A model generated the notes under the pieces. It had not been told where the DNA came from and did no database searches. It saw only the letters and a list, made by a program, of their open reading frames with translations. Made by a program: the position numbers and the translations under genes. Of a DNA stretch of 50,802 bases, positions 17,391 to 25,611 are shown piece by piece; the first letter of the stretch is position 1, and the number at the start of each line of letters is the position of its first letter. The stretch is from Phycisphaerales bacterium UBA7812 (GTDB taxonomy: Bacteria; Planctomycetota; Phycisphaerae; Phycisphaerales; UBA1924): the NCBI GenBank assembly GCA_002480345.1, contig DLBY01000122.1:8148-58949 (forward strand), written 5' to 3'.

Positions 17391-17495
17391 TCGGCGGACG
17401 AGCCCGGCGCAGCGCAGATTTCGCATCCCCGGAAGCGGGCCACCATCCGGCAGAGCGGGGTGACTTCCCCCTCTATTGGGTAGGTCTGCCCACGA

Positions 17496-19205
17496 TCAAC
17501 TGTCCGGATGACCGCCCTTGCTCGCGGCGACCCGATCGCGGGTGGGCTCCCCGTCGATCAGGCGCAGGCATCCGCCCGGGTTCTCATCCCTCAGATCGGG
17601 GGGCAGCAGGTTCCCCGGTGCGTTCTGGAACGCGACGGGGCGGCACCACCGCTCGAGCGCCATCGGGCCGACGGCGGTCGTGTCCGACCGGTTGCACGCG
17701 GGGAAGGGTCCGCCGTGGACGGTCGCGTGCCCGACCTCGACCCCGGTTGTGACGCCGTTGAAGACGATGCGACCCGCGCGCAGAGAGAGGATCGCGACGA
17801 GCTCTTCCGCGATGCTGAGGTCCTGCGATGCCAGGAAGACGGACGCGGCGAGCGACCCCTGGATGAGCCCTGCGCAGCGCGCAAGCTCCGCGGGGTTCTC
17901 GCATTCGACCACGATCGACGCGGGCCCGAACACCTCTTCGTGCAGCGTGTCATGGCTGAGGAAGGTGTCGGCGTTCGTGCGCAGCAGGACGGGCTTCTCG
18001 TGGGTGGGCTTGTCGTCGCTCAGTCGCGCCGAGGCGCCGCGGATCTCCTTGGGATCGCCGACTTCCGTGCGCACACCCGGGAGCGCGAGCAGGGATTCGA
18101 GCCTGCTCAGGTAATTCTTGCGGATGCGCGCGGCGAGCATGGGCGTCGGGGGCATCCCGCGGAGTTCGAGGGCGAGGCGCTCGATGAAGGACGCGGCGTG
18201 CGATCCCTTGACGACGAAGACCAGGCCCGGGCAGGTGCACTGCTGGCCCGCGTACTGCCCGATCGCGCGCGCCAGGTGCTGCGCGATGCCCACGGGCTCC
18301 TTGGACAGGCCCCCGGGGAGGACGAACGCGGGGTTGATCGAACCCATCTCCGCGAAAAAGGGGATCGGGTCGGGGCGGGTGCGCGCGATCTCCGCGAGGG
18401 CGGTCCCGCCCCCGAGCGAGCCCGTGAACCCCGCGGCGCGCACGCAGGGGTGCTCGAGCAGTTCGCTGCCGATGTCGCGCTCCCGGTCGCCCCCCGCGTG
18501 GAGGAAACTGAACCAGCCGTTGGGGAACGGGGAAGCTCGGACCGCTTCGGCAACGACCTGCGCCGCGATCTCGCCGGTCCCCGGGTGGAGGGGGTGTCCC
18601 TTGACGATCACGGGGCACCCCGCGGCGAGCGCCGACGCGGCGTCGGTGCCCATCGTCGAATAGGCGAGCGGGAAGTTGCTGGCGCCGAAGACCGCGACGG
18701 GTCCGAGGGGCAGCAGCATGCGCCGCAAGCCGGGCCGGGGAGAGGGCTTGCGCGACGGGTCGGGCGTGTCGATCGCGGGGCGCTGCCACGATCCGTCTTC
18801 GATCACATCCGCGAACAGGCGCAGGGTGGAGGTCGTGCGGCCGAGTTCGGAGGACAGGCGGTCTTCCGTCAGGCCCGTTTCCTGCGCGCAGATCTGGATC
18901 AGGTCGTCCTCGGCATCCGCGAGGCCCTGGGCGATGGCGCGGAGCAGTTCGGCGCGGTCGGAGGTGGGGATCGCGCGCGCGCTATCGAACGCGCGCCACG
19001 CTTCGTTCGCGGCGTCGCTGACCTGGACGCGGGTCGCGGCCTGGAACCGGCTCGGGAGGACGGTGCCGGTCGCCGGATTCCGCGTACTGAACACGACGGT
19101 GTTCGCGTCGGGCTCGATCGGTTTGCACGCGATGATCGAGCGGCCTGTCGGGATCCAGCGCACGCGTCCGGGCGGGGTGTCTGTGGTGTCGGATGTGTCG
19201 GTCAT
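17496..19205 (-). CDS. Aldehyde dehydrogenase, 2-oxoglutarate-semialdehyde (2,5-dioxovalerate) type
   Basis: A 569-residue NAD(P)+-dependent aldehyde dehydrogenase. The stretch PVAVFGASNFPLAYSTMGTD and the following SALAAGCPVIVKGHPLHPGT are typical of alpha-ketoglutaric-semialdehyde dehydrogenases, which finish oxidative degradation of pentoses, hexuronates or hydroxyproline. The general base Glu is in FFAEMGSINPAFVLPGG and the catalytic Cys in GQYAGQQCTCPGLVFV. An N-terminal ~40 residues and a C-terminal ~30 residues exceed the usual length. Start ATG at 19205 lies 5 bp after the asparaginase stop, so the two form a tight operon; the longer open frame upstream overlaps that gene and is not coding. 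No other uronate or pentose genes are near. Confidence 0.88.
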   Translation of the reverse strand: MTDTSDTTDTPPGRVRWIPTGRSIIACKPIEPDANTVVFSTRNPATGTVLPSRFQAATRVQVSDAANEAWRAFDSARAIPTSDRAELLRAIAQGLADAEDDLIQICAQETGLTEDRLSSELGRTTSTLRLFADVIEDGSWQRPAIDTPDPSRKPSPRPGLRRMLLPLGPVAVFGASNFPLAYSTMGTDAASALAAGCPVIVKGHPLHPGTGEIAAQVVAEAVRASPFPNGWFSFLHAGGDRERDIGSELLEHPCVRAAGFTGSLGGGTALAEIARTRPDPIPFFAEMGSINPAFVLPGGLSKEPVGIAQHLARAIGQYAGQQCTCPGLVFVVKGSHAASFIERLALELRGMPPTPMLAARIRKNYLSRLESLLALPGVRTEVGDPKEIRGASARLSDDKPTHEKPVLLRTNADTFLSHDTLHEEVFGPASIVVECENPAELARCAGLIQGSLAASVFLASQDLSIAEELVAILSLRAGRIVFNGVTTGVEVGHATVHGGPFPACNRSDTTAVGPMALERWCRPVAFQNAPGNLLPPDLRDENPGGCLRLIDGEPTRDRVAASKGGHPDS

Positions 19206-19210
19206 GGTGC

Positions 19211-20434
19211 TCAGGATTGGTAGAGGGCGGGGCCGCGCTCGATGCGGGTGCCGGCGGCGGTGCAGACCGCGAACGGGGAACCGTCGGCGCCGGCGCGGAT
19301 GCTCGCGGACCCGTACGCGCCGTCCTTGCGGAGCGCGTACATGCGGACATTGAAATTGGGCTCGCCGTTCTCGAAGAGCCTGCGTTGCCTTCGGGAGCGA
19401 TCGACGATCCGTTTCAGGACATTCAGGCACGCGTCGGTGGGGGTGGCGCCGTTGTCCATCTCGCGGACGGCGTCGAACGCGCCGCAGGACTGGATGACCG
19501 CTTCTCCGAACCCGGTGGCGCCGGCGCCGCCGACAGCGTTGTCGCAGTACATGCCGGCGCCGACGATCGGGGAGTCGCCCACGCGTCCCGGGATCTTGAA
19601 TGACAAACCGCTGGTGGTGGTGCATGAGCCCACATCCCCGTTCGCGGTGACCCCCGAGCAGTGGATGGTGCCCCTCGTGAAGGGCAGGCCCGCGGGCCAA
19701 CCCGGCGGGGGCGGGTCGAAGAACTCATCGGGGCGCACGCCCGACGCGAGGGCGTCACGGGGGAGCAGGTCTTCGAGCGGGTCGCGGCGGCGTGACTGCT
19801 CGCCCGCGCCCTTGAGGCGCCCGGGCCCGGGCTCGGTGATGGATTCGACGGGCCAGTCGAGTTGGTCGTCGTCGAGCCAGTCGTCGGCGGGCGTGGCGCG
19901 GCGCTTCCACTGCATCCAGAGGCGGCGGGCTTTCTCGGTCAGCAGGTTCTCTTCCGGGAACCCGTGCGCCCGGGCGAATTCGAGCGCCCCTTCCCCGACG
20001 AGCAGGCAGTGATCGGTCGATTGCAGCACGCGGAGGGCGACCCTCGCGGGGTGGACGATGTTCTCGAGCGCGGCGACCGCGCCGGCGCGGTGGGTCGGCC
20101 CGTGCATCACGGAGGAATCGAGTTGGACGACGCCTCGCTCGTTGGGCAGGCCTCCGAACCCGACGGTGATGTCATCGGGGTCCGCCTCAACGATGCCGAC
20201 ACCCTCGACGACCGCGAGGGTCGGGTCGATGCGGTTGGTGATGCGGTTGTAGGCGAGTCGGACGGTGCGCAGGCCGTTCGCGGAGGCGATGACGGCGGGC
20301 CCCCGGTGGGCATCGCCCGGTGTCGCGGGGTCCTGCGCGGGCTGGGCGTGAGCGGTGCGGAGCGAGGCGAACGCCGCGGCGGCGCTCGCGGCGCCCGCGG
20401 CGGTGAGGAATCGGCGTCGATCGAGGTGATGCAT
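19211..20434 (-). CDS. Tat-exported N4-(beta-N-acetylglucosaminyl)-L-asparaginase
   Basis: A 407-residue Ntn-hydrolase of the glycosylasparaginase family, which cleaves the GlcNAc-Asn link of N-glycoproteins after autoproteolysis. The N-terminus LDRRRFLTAAGAASAAAAFA is a twin-arginine signal. The autocleavage site is at Gly255-Thr256 (TRGTIHC), with Thr256 as nucleophile; the substrate-binding GRVGDSPIVGAG at ~284-295 is intact. The mature precursor length fits the family. No Shine-Dalgarno; TATCCT lies 6 nt before the ATG. The ALDH gene follows within 5 bp, so both are probably one transcript. Confidence 0.92.
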   Translation of the reverse strand: MHHLDRRRFLTAAGAASAAAAFASLRTAHAQPAQDPATPGDAHRGPAVIASANGLRTVRLAYNRITNRIDPTLAVVEGVGIVEADPDDITVGFGGLPNERGVVQLDSSVMHGPTHRAGAVAALENIVHPARVALRVLQSTDHCLLVGEGALEFARAHGFPEENLLTEKARRLWMQWKRRATPADDWLDDDQLDWPVESITEPGPGRLKGAGEQSRRRDPLEDLLPRDALASGVRPDEFFDPPPPGWPAGLPFTRGTIHCSGVTANGDVGSCTTTSGLSFKIPGRVGDSPIVGAGMYCDNAVGGAGATGFGEAVIQSCGAFDAVREMDNGATPTDACLNVLKRIVDRSRRQRRLFENGEPNFNVRMYALRKDGAYGSASIRAGADGSPFAVCTAAGTRIERGPALYQS

Positions 20435-20440
20435 CCGCGC

Positions 20441-20446
20441 AGGATA
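20441..20446 (-). promoter_or_regulatory. -10 hexamer TATCCT, probable leaderless promoter of the asparaginase-ALDH operon
   Basis: TATCCT, then GCGCGG, then the ATG at 20434. No Shine-Dalgarno sequence is visible. Confidence 0.5.
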
Positions 20447-20483
20447 CCAATTGCGCGCGAGGGTGATCCCGCGAGGTGTTCTC

Positions 20484-21413
20484 TCAGACCGGTTCGATCG
20501 GCACGGCTCGGTCCGCCTCGGTGCGCCGGCCCCTGTGGAGTTGGCTCGCGAGCATGCCGGCGAACATCACGCCGCAGCCCGCGAGTTCCCACGCGTTGAG
20601 CGATTCTCGGAGCAGCAGCACGCCGAAGAGGGCGCCGAAGACGGCTTCGAGGCTCATCAGGACGGCCGCGTGCGCGGGGGGGGCATCGCGCTGCGCGACG
20701 ATCTGGAGGGTGAAGGCGAGGGCGATCACGAAGATGCCGCTGTAGAGGAGGGGCATCCACCCCGACGCGATGTCGCGGGCGAGATCCGCCGGGCTGGCGG
20801 TCTCCCGCAGAAACGACGCGCCGAGCGAGAGGGCCGCGACGGTGACGAACTGGGACCACGCGAGGGCAAGGGGGTCGGCCTTGAGGGCGTAGTGCCCGGT
20901 GAGGACGACATGCAGCGCCCACGCGAGGGCGCAGGCGAGGACGAGCCAATCCCCGATCGAGAGGCCCTCGAGCAGGTTGGACCAGGCGTCCGCCTCGCCT
21001 CGTGCGAGCATCGCGAGCCCGATGATCGCGAGGGCACCGCCCAGGAGGTGACCCCGCGTGATGGTCTGTCGGAACAGAAGGCCGAGAGCGGGGGTGAGGA
21101 TGACATAGAGCCCGGTGAGGAACGCGGCGCGGGAGGCCTCCGCGGTGACGATGCCGGTTTGTTGGAGCCCTGCGGCGGCGAACATGACGAGCCCGAGCGC
21201 GCCGCCCCCGATGAGTGTGCGGAGCGAGAGGCCTTTCTTTTTTCGGAGAAAGACGGGGCACGCGAGCAGCACGACGCCGATCGCGTAGCGGGCGCCGTTG
21301 AACGCGAAGGGGCCCATGTGGTCCATCGCGTCCTTCTGGGCGACGAACCCCGCACCCCAGAGGGCGGCGACGACGAGGAGCATCAGATCGGCACGGACGG
21401 CGGCGGTGCGCAT
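20484..21413 (-). CDS. EamA/DMT-superfamily permease
   Basis: A 309-residue membrane protein with about ten hydrophobic helices arranged as two EamA repeats (first beginning DLMLLVVAALWGAGFVAQK, second near GDWLVLACALAWALHVVL). The C-terminal SLEAVFGALFGVLLLRE is the typical end of the second repeat. Drug/metabolite transporters of this type export amino acids, nucleosides or toxic metabolites; the substrate is unknown. The ATG at 21413 gives the normal family length; longer starts add a non-membrane, low-quality N-terminus. TACCAT lies 7 nt upstream and there is no Shine-Dalgarno. Confidence 0.9.
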   Translation of the reverse strand: MRTAAVRADLMLLVVAALWGAGFVAQKDAMDHMGPFAFNGARYAIGVVLLACPVFLRKKKGLSLRTLIGGGALGLVMFAAAGLQQTGIVTAEASRAAFLTGLYVILTPALGLLFRQTITRGHLLGGALAIIGLAMLARGEADAWSNLLEGLSIGDWLVLACALAWALHVVLTGHYALKADPLALAWSQFVTVAALSLGASFLRETASPADLARDIASGWMPLLYSGIFVIALAFTLQIVAQRDAPPAHAAVLMSLEAVFGALFGVLLLRESLNAWELAGCGVMFAGMLASQLHRGRRTEADRAVPIEPV

Positions 21414-21420
21414 GGGGGCG

Positions 21421-21426
21421 ATGGTA
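21421..21426 (-). promoter_or_regulatory. -10 hexamer TACCAT, probable leaderless promoter of the DMT permease gene
   Basis: TACCAT, then CGCCCCC, then the ATG at 21413. A separate plus-strand TATCCT at 21458-21463 may serve the divergent SRPBCC gene, which would have a short leader. Confidence 0.45.
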
Positions 21427-21501
21427 GTGGGGGAGCATCGCGACGAGTGGGATCCGGTATCCTCAACGACTGGGCCGAATAGTGAAAGGACGGGCAGGGC
21501 G

Positions 21502-22611
21502 ATGCACAGCAGAATCGTGAACGCGGTGCTTTCGAGAGTCGTCGCGGTTGCGCTGAGCGCGCTCGTTGTCGCGCCGGTCTTCGCGGCCGACCCGATGATG
21601 CCGGCGGGCGTGCGGAGCGCGGACGCGGCGTTGCTGGAGGGCACGCCGCTGGAGGTGCTCGCGCCGTACATCGGTGACTGGGAGGTGAGCACGGCGTGGT
21701 CCAACGGCATGGACCTTTGGGCGAGGAACGAGTACCGCGTGCTGATGGGCGGGTCGTTCGTGGATGTGCTGACCTGGGCGCGCGACGGGGACGGGGCGCC
21801 CTATCTCCGGTATTACACCGTGTACCGGTGGGATCCCGAGACCGAGTCGATCATCGCGCGCGGGTTCCAGAGCGACGGGTCGAGCGAGGCCCTCACGCTC
21901 GAGCCCGCGGAGGGCGGCGGGTTCGTGACAGAATGGGGTGCGTATCCCGCCAAGATCCGGCAGCGCGTGGGCGTGGTCGAGGGCGACGCGTACCGCTGGC
22001 GGGTGTGGATGCTTCCCGCGGCGGACGCGGACGCGGTCGAGATGATCGACGCGCGGTGGGAGCGGCGGGAAGGCGCGCGGGAGGAGGAGGAGGCGATGAT
22101 GGCGCACGAGCCGGGACCGCCGCGGGGTGCGTACCCGATCGACAGCGGGCTGTTCGTCGGGACGGGCGAGGCCTGCCGGTCGTTCAGCGTGGACGGCGTC
22201 ATCGGCGCCCCGGCGTCTCGGATCTTCTCGCTGCTGACCACCGAGGACGGGCTGCGCGAGGTGTACGGGATCGACAGCCGGGTCGAGCTGCGCGTCGGCG
22301 GGCCGTACGAGTGGTACTTCCTCGATGAGAACCCCTACGGCACGAAGGGGGGCGAGGGGAACCAGGTGCTCGCGTGGGTGCCCGACAAGACGCTGGTGGT
22401 GAGCTGGAATGCGCCGCCCGAGCAGCCCGAATCGCGAGCGAAGCGGACCTGGGTGGTGATGTCGCTCGATGAGCGAGACGACGGTGCGACCGCGCTCACG
22501 ATCACGCACGCGGGCTTCGGCGACGGGGAGCACTGGGACGAGACGAGGGCGTATTTCGAGGCGGCGTGGCCTCGGGTGATCGCGGCGCTGAGGGCGGCGG
22601 CGGAGAAGTAG
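21502..22611 (+). CDS. Exported two-domain protein: DUF1579-like N-terminus and SRPBCC/AHSA1 C-terminus
   Basis: A 369-residue protein with a signal peptide (VVAVALSALVVAPVFAADP, cleavage after AFA or AA). Residues ~45-190 (APYIGDWEVSTAWSNGMDLW and EYRVLMGGSFVDVLTW) resemble DUF1579-type beta-barrel proteins. Residues ~225-365 form an SRPBCC/AHSA1 helix-grip domain: IGAPASRIFSLLTTEDGL, RVGGPYEWYFLDENP, TWVVMSLDE and the terminal helix YFEAAWPRVIAAL. Such domains bind hydrophobic ligands. ATG at 21502 chosen for the signal peptide; AAAGGA lies ~15 nt upstream. Function unknown. Confidence 0.82.
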   Translation: MHSRIVNAVLSRVVAVALSALVVAPVFAADPMMPAGVRSADAALLEGTPLEVLAPYIGDWEVSTAWSNGMDLWARNEYRVLMGGSFVDVLTWARDGDGAPYLRYYTVYRWDPETESIIARGFQSDGSSEALTLEPAEGGGFVTEWGAYPAKIRQRVGVVEGDAYRWRVWMLPAADADAVEMIDARWERREGAREEEEAMMAHEPGPPRGAYPIDSGLFVGTGEACRSFSVDGVIGAPASRIFSLLTTEDGLREVYGIDSRVELRVGGPYEWYFLDENPYGTKGGEGNQVLAWVPDKTLVVSWNAPPEQPESRAKRTWVVMSLDERDDGATALTITHAGFGDGEHWDETRAYFEAAWPRVIAALRAAAEK

Positions 22612-22623
22612 CGCGGGCTGCGC

Positions 22624-24669
22624 TTATTCCGCCTTGCGGAGCCATTCTGCTTCGACGCCTTCGAGTTCTGTTTTCAACTCGTCGCGCTCGGTGGTCAGGG
22701 CGTTCGCCCTGTCGATCTCGGTCCAGATGTCGGGGTCGTCGAGGGCCTTGTCGATCTCGGCGATGCGCTGCTCGAGGAAGGCGATCTTTTCCTCGAGTTG
22801 CTCGATCCGCATCCACGACCACTTGCTCTTCCTGGGTTTGGTCGCGGTGCTTGTCGAGTTTGATGCATCGGGAGCGCTCCCCCGTCGCTCACGCTCCGGG
22901 CTCTTGGGTGAGTCGCTGACCTTTCCCTTTGTTGAGCGCGGCTTCGGCGTGTCGCTGCGTCGCTGTGTGGCGGTGGTCTGCGCTTCCTGCTTCGCGTGCC
23001 ACTCGCTGTAATTCCCGTTGAAGGCTCGGGCGTTGCCCGCGCCGTCGAGGACGATGAGCTGGTCGCAGCAGGCGTCGAGCAGGGCTCGGTCGTGGCTGAT
23101 GAGGATGAGCGTGCCGTCGAAGAGCGCGTCGTTGCGCTCACCTTCCTTCGGGAGGCGCAACGCCTCCTCGAGGCGCTCGGCGCTGGGGATGTCGAGGTGG
23201 TTGGTGGGCTCGTCGAGGACGAGCACATTCTTCGCGCTCGCCATCAGCCCCGCGAGGGCGGCCCTCGCCCGCTCGCCCCCGCTCAGCAGGCCCAGTTCCT
23301 TCTCCTGCGACTCGCCGCTGAAGAGGAACGCGCCCGCGAGGTTGCGCGCCGCTTGCTCGCTCAGGGGCTGGTCGGGGCACTCGTTGCGGACGATCTTCTG
23401 GAGGTATCGCACGACGGTAAGGTCGGGGTCGATCGCCTCGTGGCTCTGCCGGAAGTAGCCCACGGACAGCTTGGTGCCCAGCGAAACAGTCCCGGCGTCG
23501 GGCTCCATCTCCCCCAGCAGGCAGCGGACGAGGGTTGTTTTCCCGGCGCCGTTGGGGCCCAGGATGCCCCAGCGCTGCCCCCGCTCGATGGAGAGGTCGA
23601 GGTCGTGGAAGAGCACGCGGGTCGAGCCGTCCTCGTTGGGGTAGGCCTTGCGCAGGCCGCGCACATTCGCGACGATGTCGCCCGTCCGCTCGGCCTTGGG
23701 CAGTTCGAGCTTCATCGAGGCGCTGTTCAGGGGGCGCTCGATGGTGAGCGTCGCCTTCTCGCGCTCGAGGCGGCTCTCGCGGCCCCGCGCCTGCTTGGCG
23801 CGTTGGCCCGCCTTGTACTTGCGGATGAAGGCCTCTTCCTGACGGAACTTGGTCTGCTGGTTCTCCCACGCGCGGCGCTGCGCCTCGAGACGCTCCGCTC
23901 TCAGTTTGCGGAAGTCGCGGTAGTTGCCCGGGTATTCGATCAGGCGTCCGCCCTGGTTGGGGATGGGTTCGACTTCGATGATCCGGCTCACGACCGCGTC
24001 GAGCAGGTACCGGTCGTGGCTGATCATCAGCACCGCGCCGCGGAACTCGCTGGTGAGGAATTCCTCGAGCCAGAGCCTGCCCTGGATATCGAGGTGGTTG
24101 GTGGGCTCGTCGAGCAGGAGGATGTCGGGTTTACCGAGCAGGATCTTCGCGAGCGCGAGGCGGGCACGCTGGCCCCCCGAAAGCCCGGTGACCGGCACGC
24201 CGAACTGTGCGTCGACGAACCCCAGCCCGTGCAGGACGATCTCGACCTTGTGGCGCGTCGCGAGCCCGCCCGCGGCGTCGATCTTCTTCTCGATCGACTC
24301 CTGCCGGCGGAGCAGCTTGTCGAGCGTCTCGCCCTCCGCGCCCGCCATCGACTCGAAGACCTCGTGCAGTTCCGCCTCGAGTTCGTCGATATGGCTGAAC
24401 GCGGCCTGGGCCTCGTCGAGGAGCGTGCGGGTGCCGTCGAACTCGGGTTCCTGCGCGAGGTACGCGGCGCTGGCGCCCCCCTGCAGGACGACCTGCCCCG
24501 CATCGGGCTTGAGGGCGCCCGTCAGCACCTTGAACAGGCTGGATTTGCCGCACCCGTTGCGCCCGACCATCCCGACCCGCTCGCCGGGCTCGACGGAGAG
24601 CGAGACCCCGTCGAGGATGCGGCGGTCGCCGTAGGCGAGCTCGATGTTGGTGGCGGCGAGGATGGGCAT
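22624..24669 (-). CDS. ABC-F family ATPase (Uup/EttA-like)
   Basis: A 681-residue soluble protein with two ABC domains and no membrane segments. Walker A motifs GRNGCGKS (36-43) and GPNGAGKT, signatures LSGGQRARLALA and LSGGERARAALA, and two DEPTNHLD Walker B/D-loops are intact. Between the domains lies the ABC-F P-site linker, a long basic helix (EEAFIRKYKAGQRAKQARGR). The C-terminus has a low-complexity linker then a coiled coil (RIEQLEEKIAFLEQRIAEID), as in Uup. ABC-F proteins act on stalled ribosomes or, for Uup, on DNA/ribosome fate. An exact 12-bp palindrome (22870-22881) lies in the linker coding sequence. Confidence 0.95.
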   Translation of the reverse strand: MPILAATNIELAYGDRRILDGVSLSVEPGERVGMVGRNGCGKSSLFKVLTGALKPDAGQVVLQGGASAAYLAQEPEFDGTRTLLDEAQAAFSHIDELEAELHEVFESMAGAEGETLDKLLRRQESIEKKIDAAGGLATRHKVEIVLHGLGFVDAQFGVPVTGLSGGQRARLALAKILLGKPDILLLDEPTNHLDIQGRLWLEEFLTSEFRGAVLMISHDRYLLDAVVSRIIEVEPIPNQGGRLIEYPGNYRDFRKLRAERLEAQRRAWENQQTKFRQEEAFIRKYKAGQRAKQARGRESRLEREKATLTIERPLNSASMKLELPKAERTGDIVANVRGLRKAYPNEDGSTRVLFHDLDLSIERGQRWGILGPNGAGKTTLVRCLLGEMEPDAGTVSLGTKLSVGYFRQSHEAIDPDLTVVRYLQKIVRNECPDQPLSEQAARNLAGAFLFSGESQEKELGLLSGGERARAALAGLMASAKNVLVLDEPTNHLDIPSAERLEEALRLPKEGERNDALFDGTLILISHDRALLDACCDQLIVLDGAGNARAFNGNYSEWHAKQEAQTTATQRRSDTPKPRSTKGKVSDSPKSPERERRGSAPDASNSTSTATKPRKSKWSWMRIEQLEEKIAFLEQRIAEIDKALDDPDIWTEIDRANALTTERDELKTELEGVEAEWLRKAE
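22870..22881. repeat. 12-bp perfect palindrome inside the ABC-F linker, candidate interspersed repeat
   Basis: GGGAGCGCTCCC encodes GSAP (residues ~597-600) in a low-complexity linker that also reads SPERERRGSAPDAS. The segment is not conserved protein structure, and its nucleotide symmetry suggests a small inserted repeat. Confidence 0.35.
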
Positions 24670-24735
24670 TGTTCGGTATGCTTGTCGCGGTGTTCGGGTG
24701 GTGCAATCGTCCGTCCATCGGAAGGGAAGACTGCG

Positions 24736-25599
24736 ATGACGGAGCGTACGCGTTTGAAGTGGGCGGCCGCGATGGTGCTGACGGTACTCGTCGTTGCCGG
24801 GATCGTCGCCATCGTGCTCGCATATCCGTGGTTTGCGGTCTCGGTCATCGGGTTGAGGGAGGAATGTGAAGCCGGCGCGTTCGGCGATCAGTTCGGCGCG
24901 GTGAACGCTCTTTTCTCAGGGCTTGCCTTTGCGGGTGTGATCATCGCGATCGCTCTGCAACTCCAGGAGCTTCGCTATCAGAGGCGAGATCTTTCGCTGA
25001 CCCGGACCGTGCTTGAGCAGCAGGAGGCCGAGTTATCCCGCCAGGCGAAGGTGATGCAGCGACAGAGCTTCGAGGACTCTTTCTTCCATCTTCTCGATCT
25101 GTTCCGGCAGTCTCGGGACGACCTGGTGTGGGAGAAACGAGAGATTCGCATCGAGGACGGCGAGGTGCGGGTCAAACGCCGGGATTCGAGGCTGACCGGC
25201 TCCCAGGCGATCAACCAGACCTATGTGGACTTCACGCGCTATTTCAGGCGTGTCAACGAGGTGCGTCCGGAGACGAGCCTTGCGGACATCGTTGATACTT
25301 TCTTCGATAATCACATGTCGGCCGTGTACGCCCAGTACTTCCGGATCCTCTACCACGCGTTCAAATACCTCAGCGAGTTTTCGGATTTCGAGATCGATCC
25401 CGCGACCAAGTACCGCTATGCGCGGATCGCGCGGGCGCACCTCTCGAACGCTGAAGTTCTGCTGCTGAGTTACAACTGCATCGGGACGGTCGGGGGTCGG
25501 AAGTTCGCGGCGCTCTACCGGGAGTTCCGCCTCGGGGATAATCTTCCGAAAGACCACCTGATCGTGCGCTCACATGTTGATTCGCTTCTGGATCACTGA
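24736..25599 (+). CDS. Putative phage abortive infection protein (AbiC-like)
   Basis: A 287-residue protein. Two N-terminal membrane helices (~9-31 and ~50-75) flank a short loop; the second begins with DQFGAVNALFSGLAFAGVII, matching the opening of the putative AbiC family. A helical, charged segment follows (LQELRYQRRDLSLTRTVLEQ), then FEDSFFHLLDLFRQSRDDL and a helical C-terminus with YFRILYHAFKYLSEF. In the family these membrane-anchored proteins are linked to phage abortive infection, but the mechanism is not known. ATG at 24736 is preceded by GAAGGGAAGA. It is alone between ABC-F and dehydrogenase genes, with slightly lower GC than both. Confidence 0.8.
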   Translation: MTERTRLKWAAAMVLTVLVVAGIVAIVLAYPWFAVSVIGLREECEAGAFGDQFGAVNALFSGLAFAGVIIAIALQLQELRYQRRDLSLTRTVLEQQEAELSRQAKVMQRQSFEDSFFHLLDLFRQSRDDLVWEKREIRIEDGEVRVKRRDSRLTGSQAINQTYVDFTRYFRRVNEVRPETSLADIVDTFFDNHMSAVYAQYFRILYHAFKYLSEFSDFEIDPATKYRYARIARAHLSNAEVLLLSYNCIGTVGGRKFAALYREFRLGDNLPKDHLIVRSHVDSLLDH

Positions 25600-25611
25600 A
25601 AGGACCGTGCT

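Noticed and set aside
19206..19700. N-terminal extension of the aldehyde dehydrogenase frame
   Set aside because: It lies over the 3' end of the asparaginase gene and has non-protein-like Arg/His composition; the start ATG at 19205 is consistent with the family.
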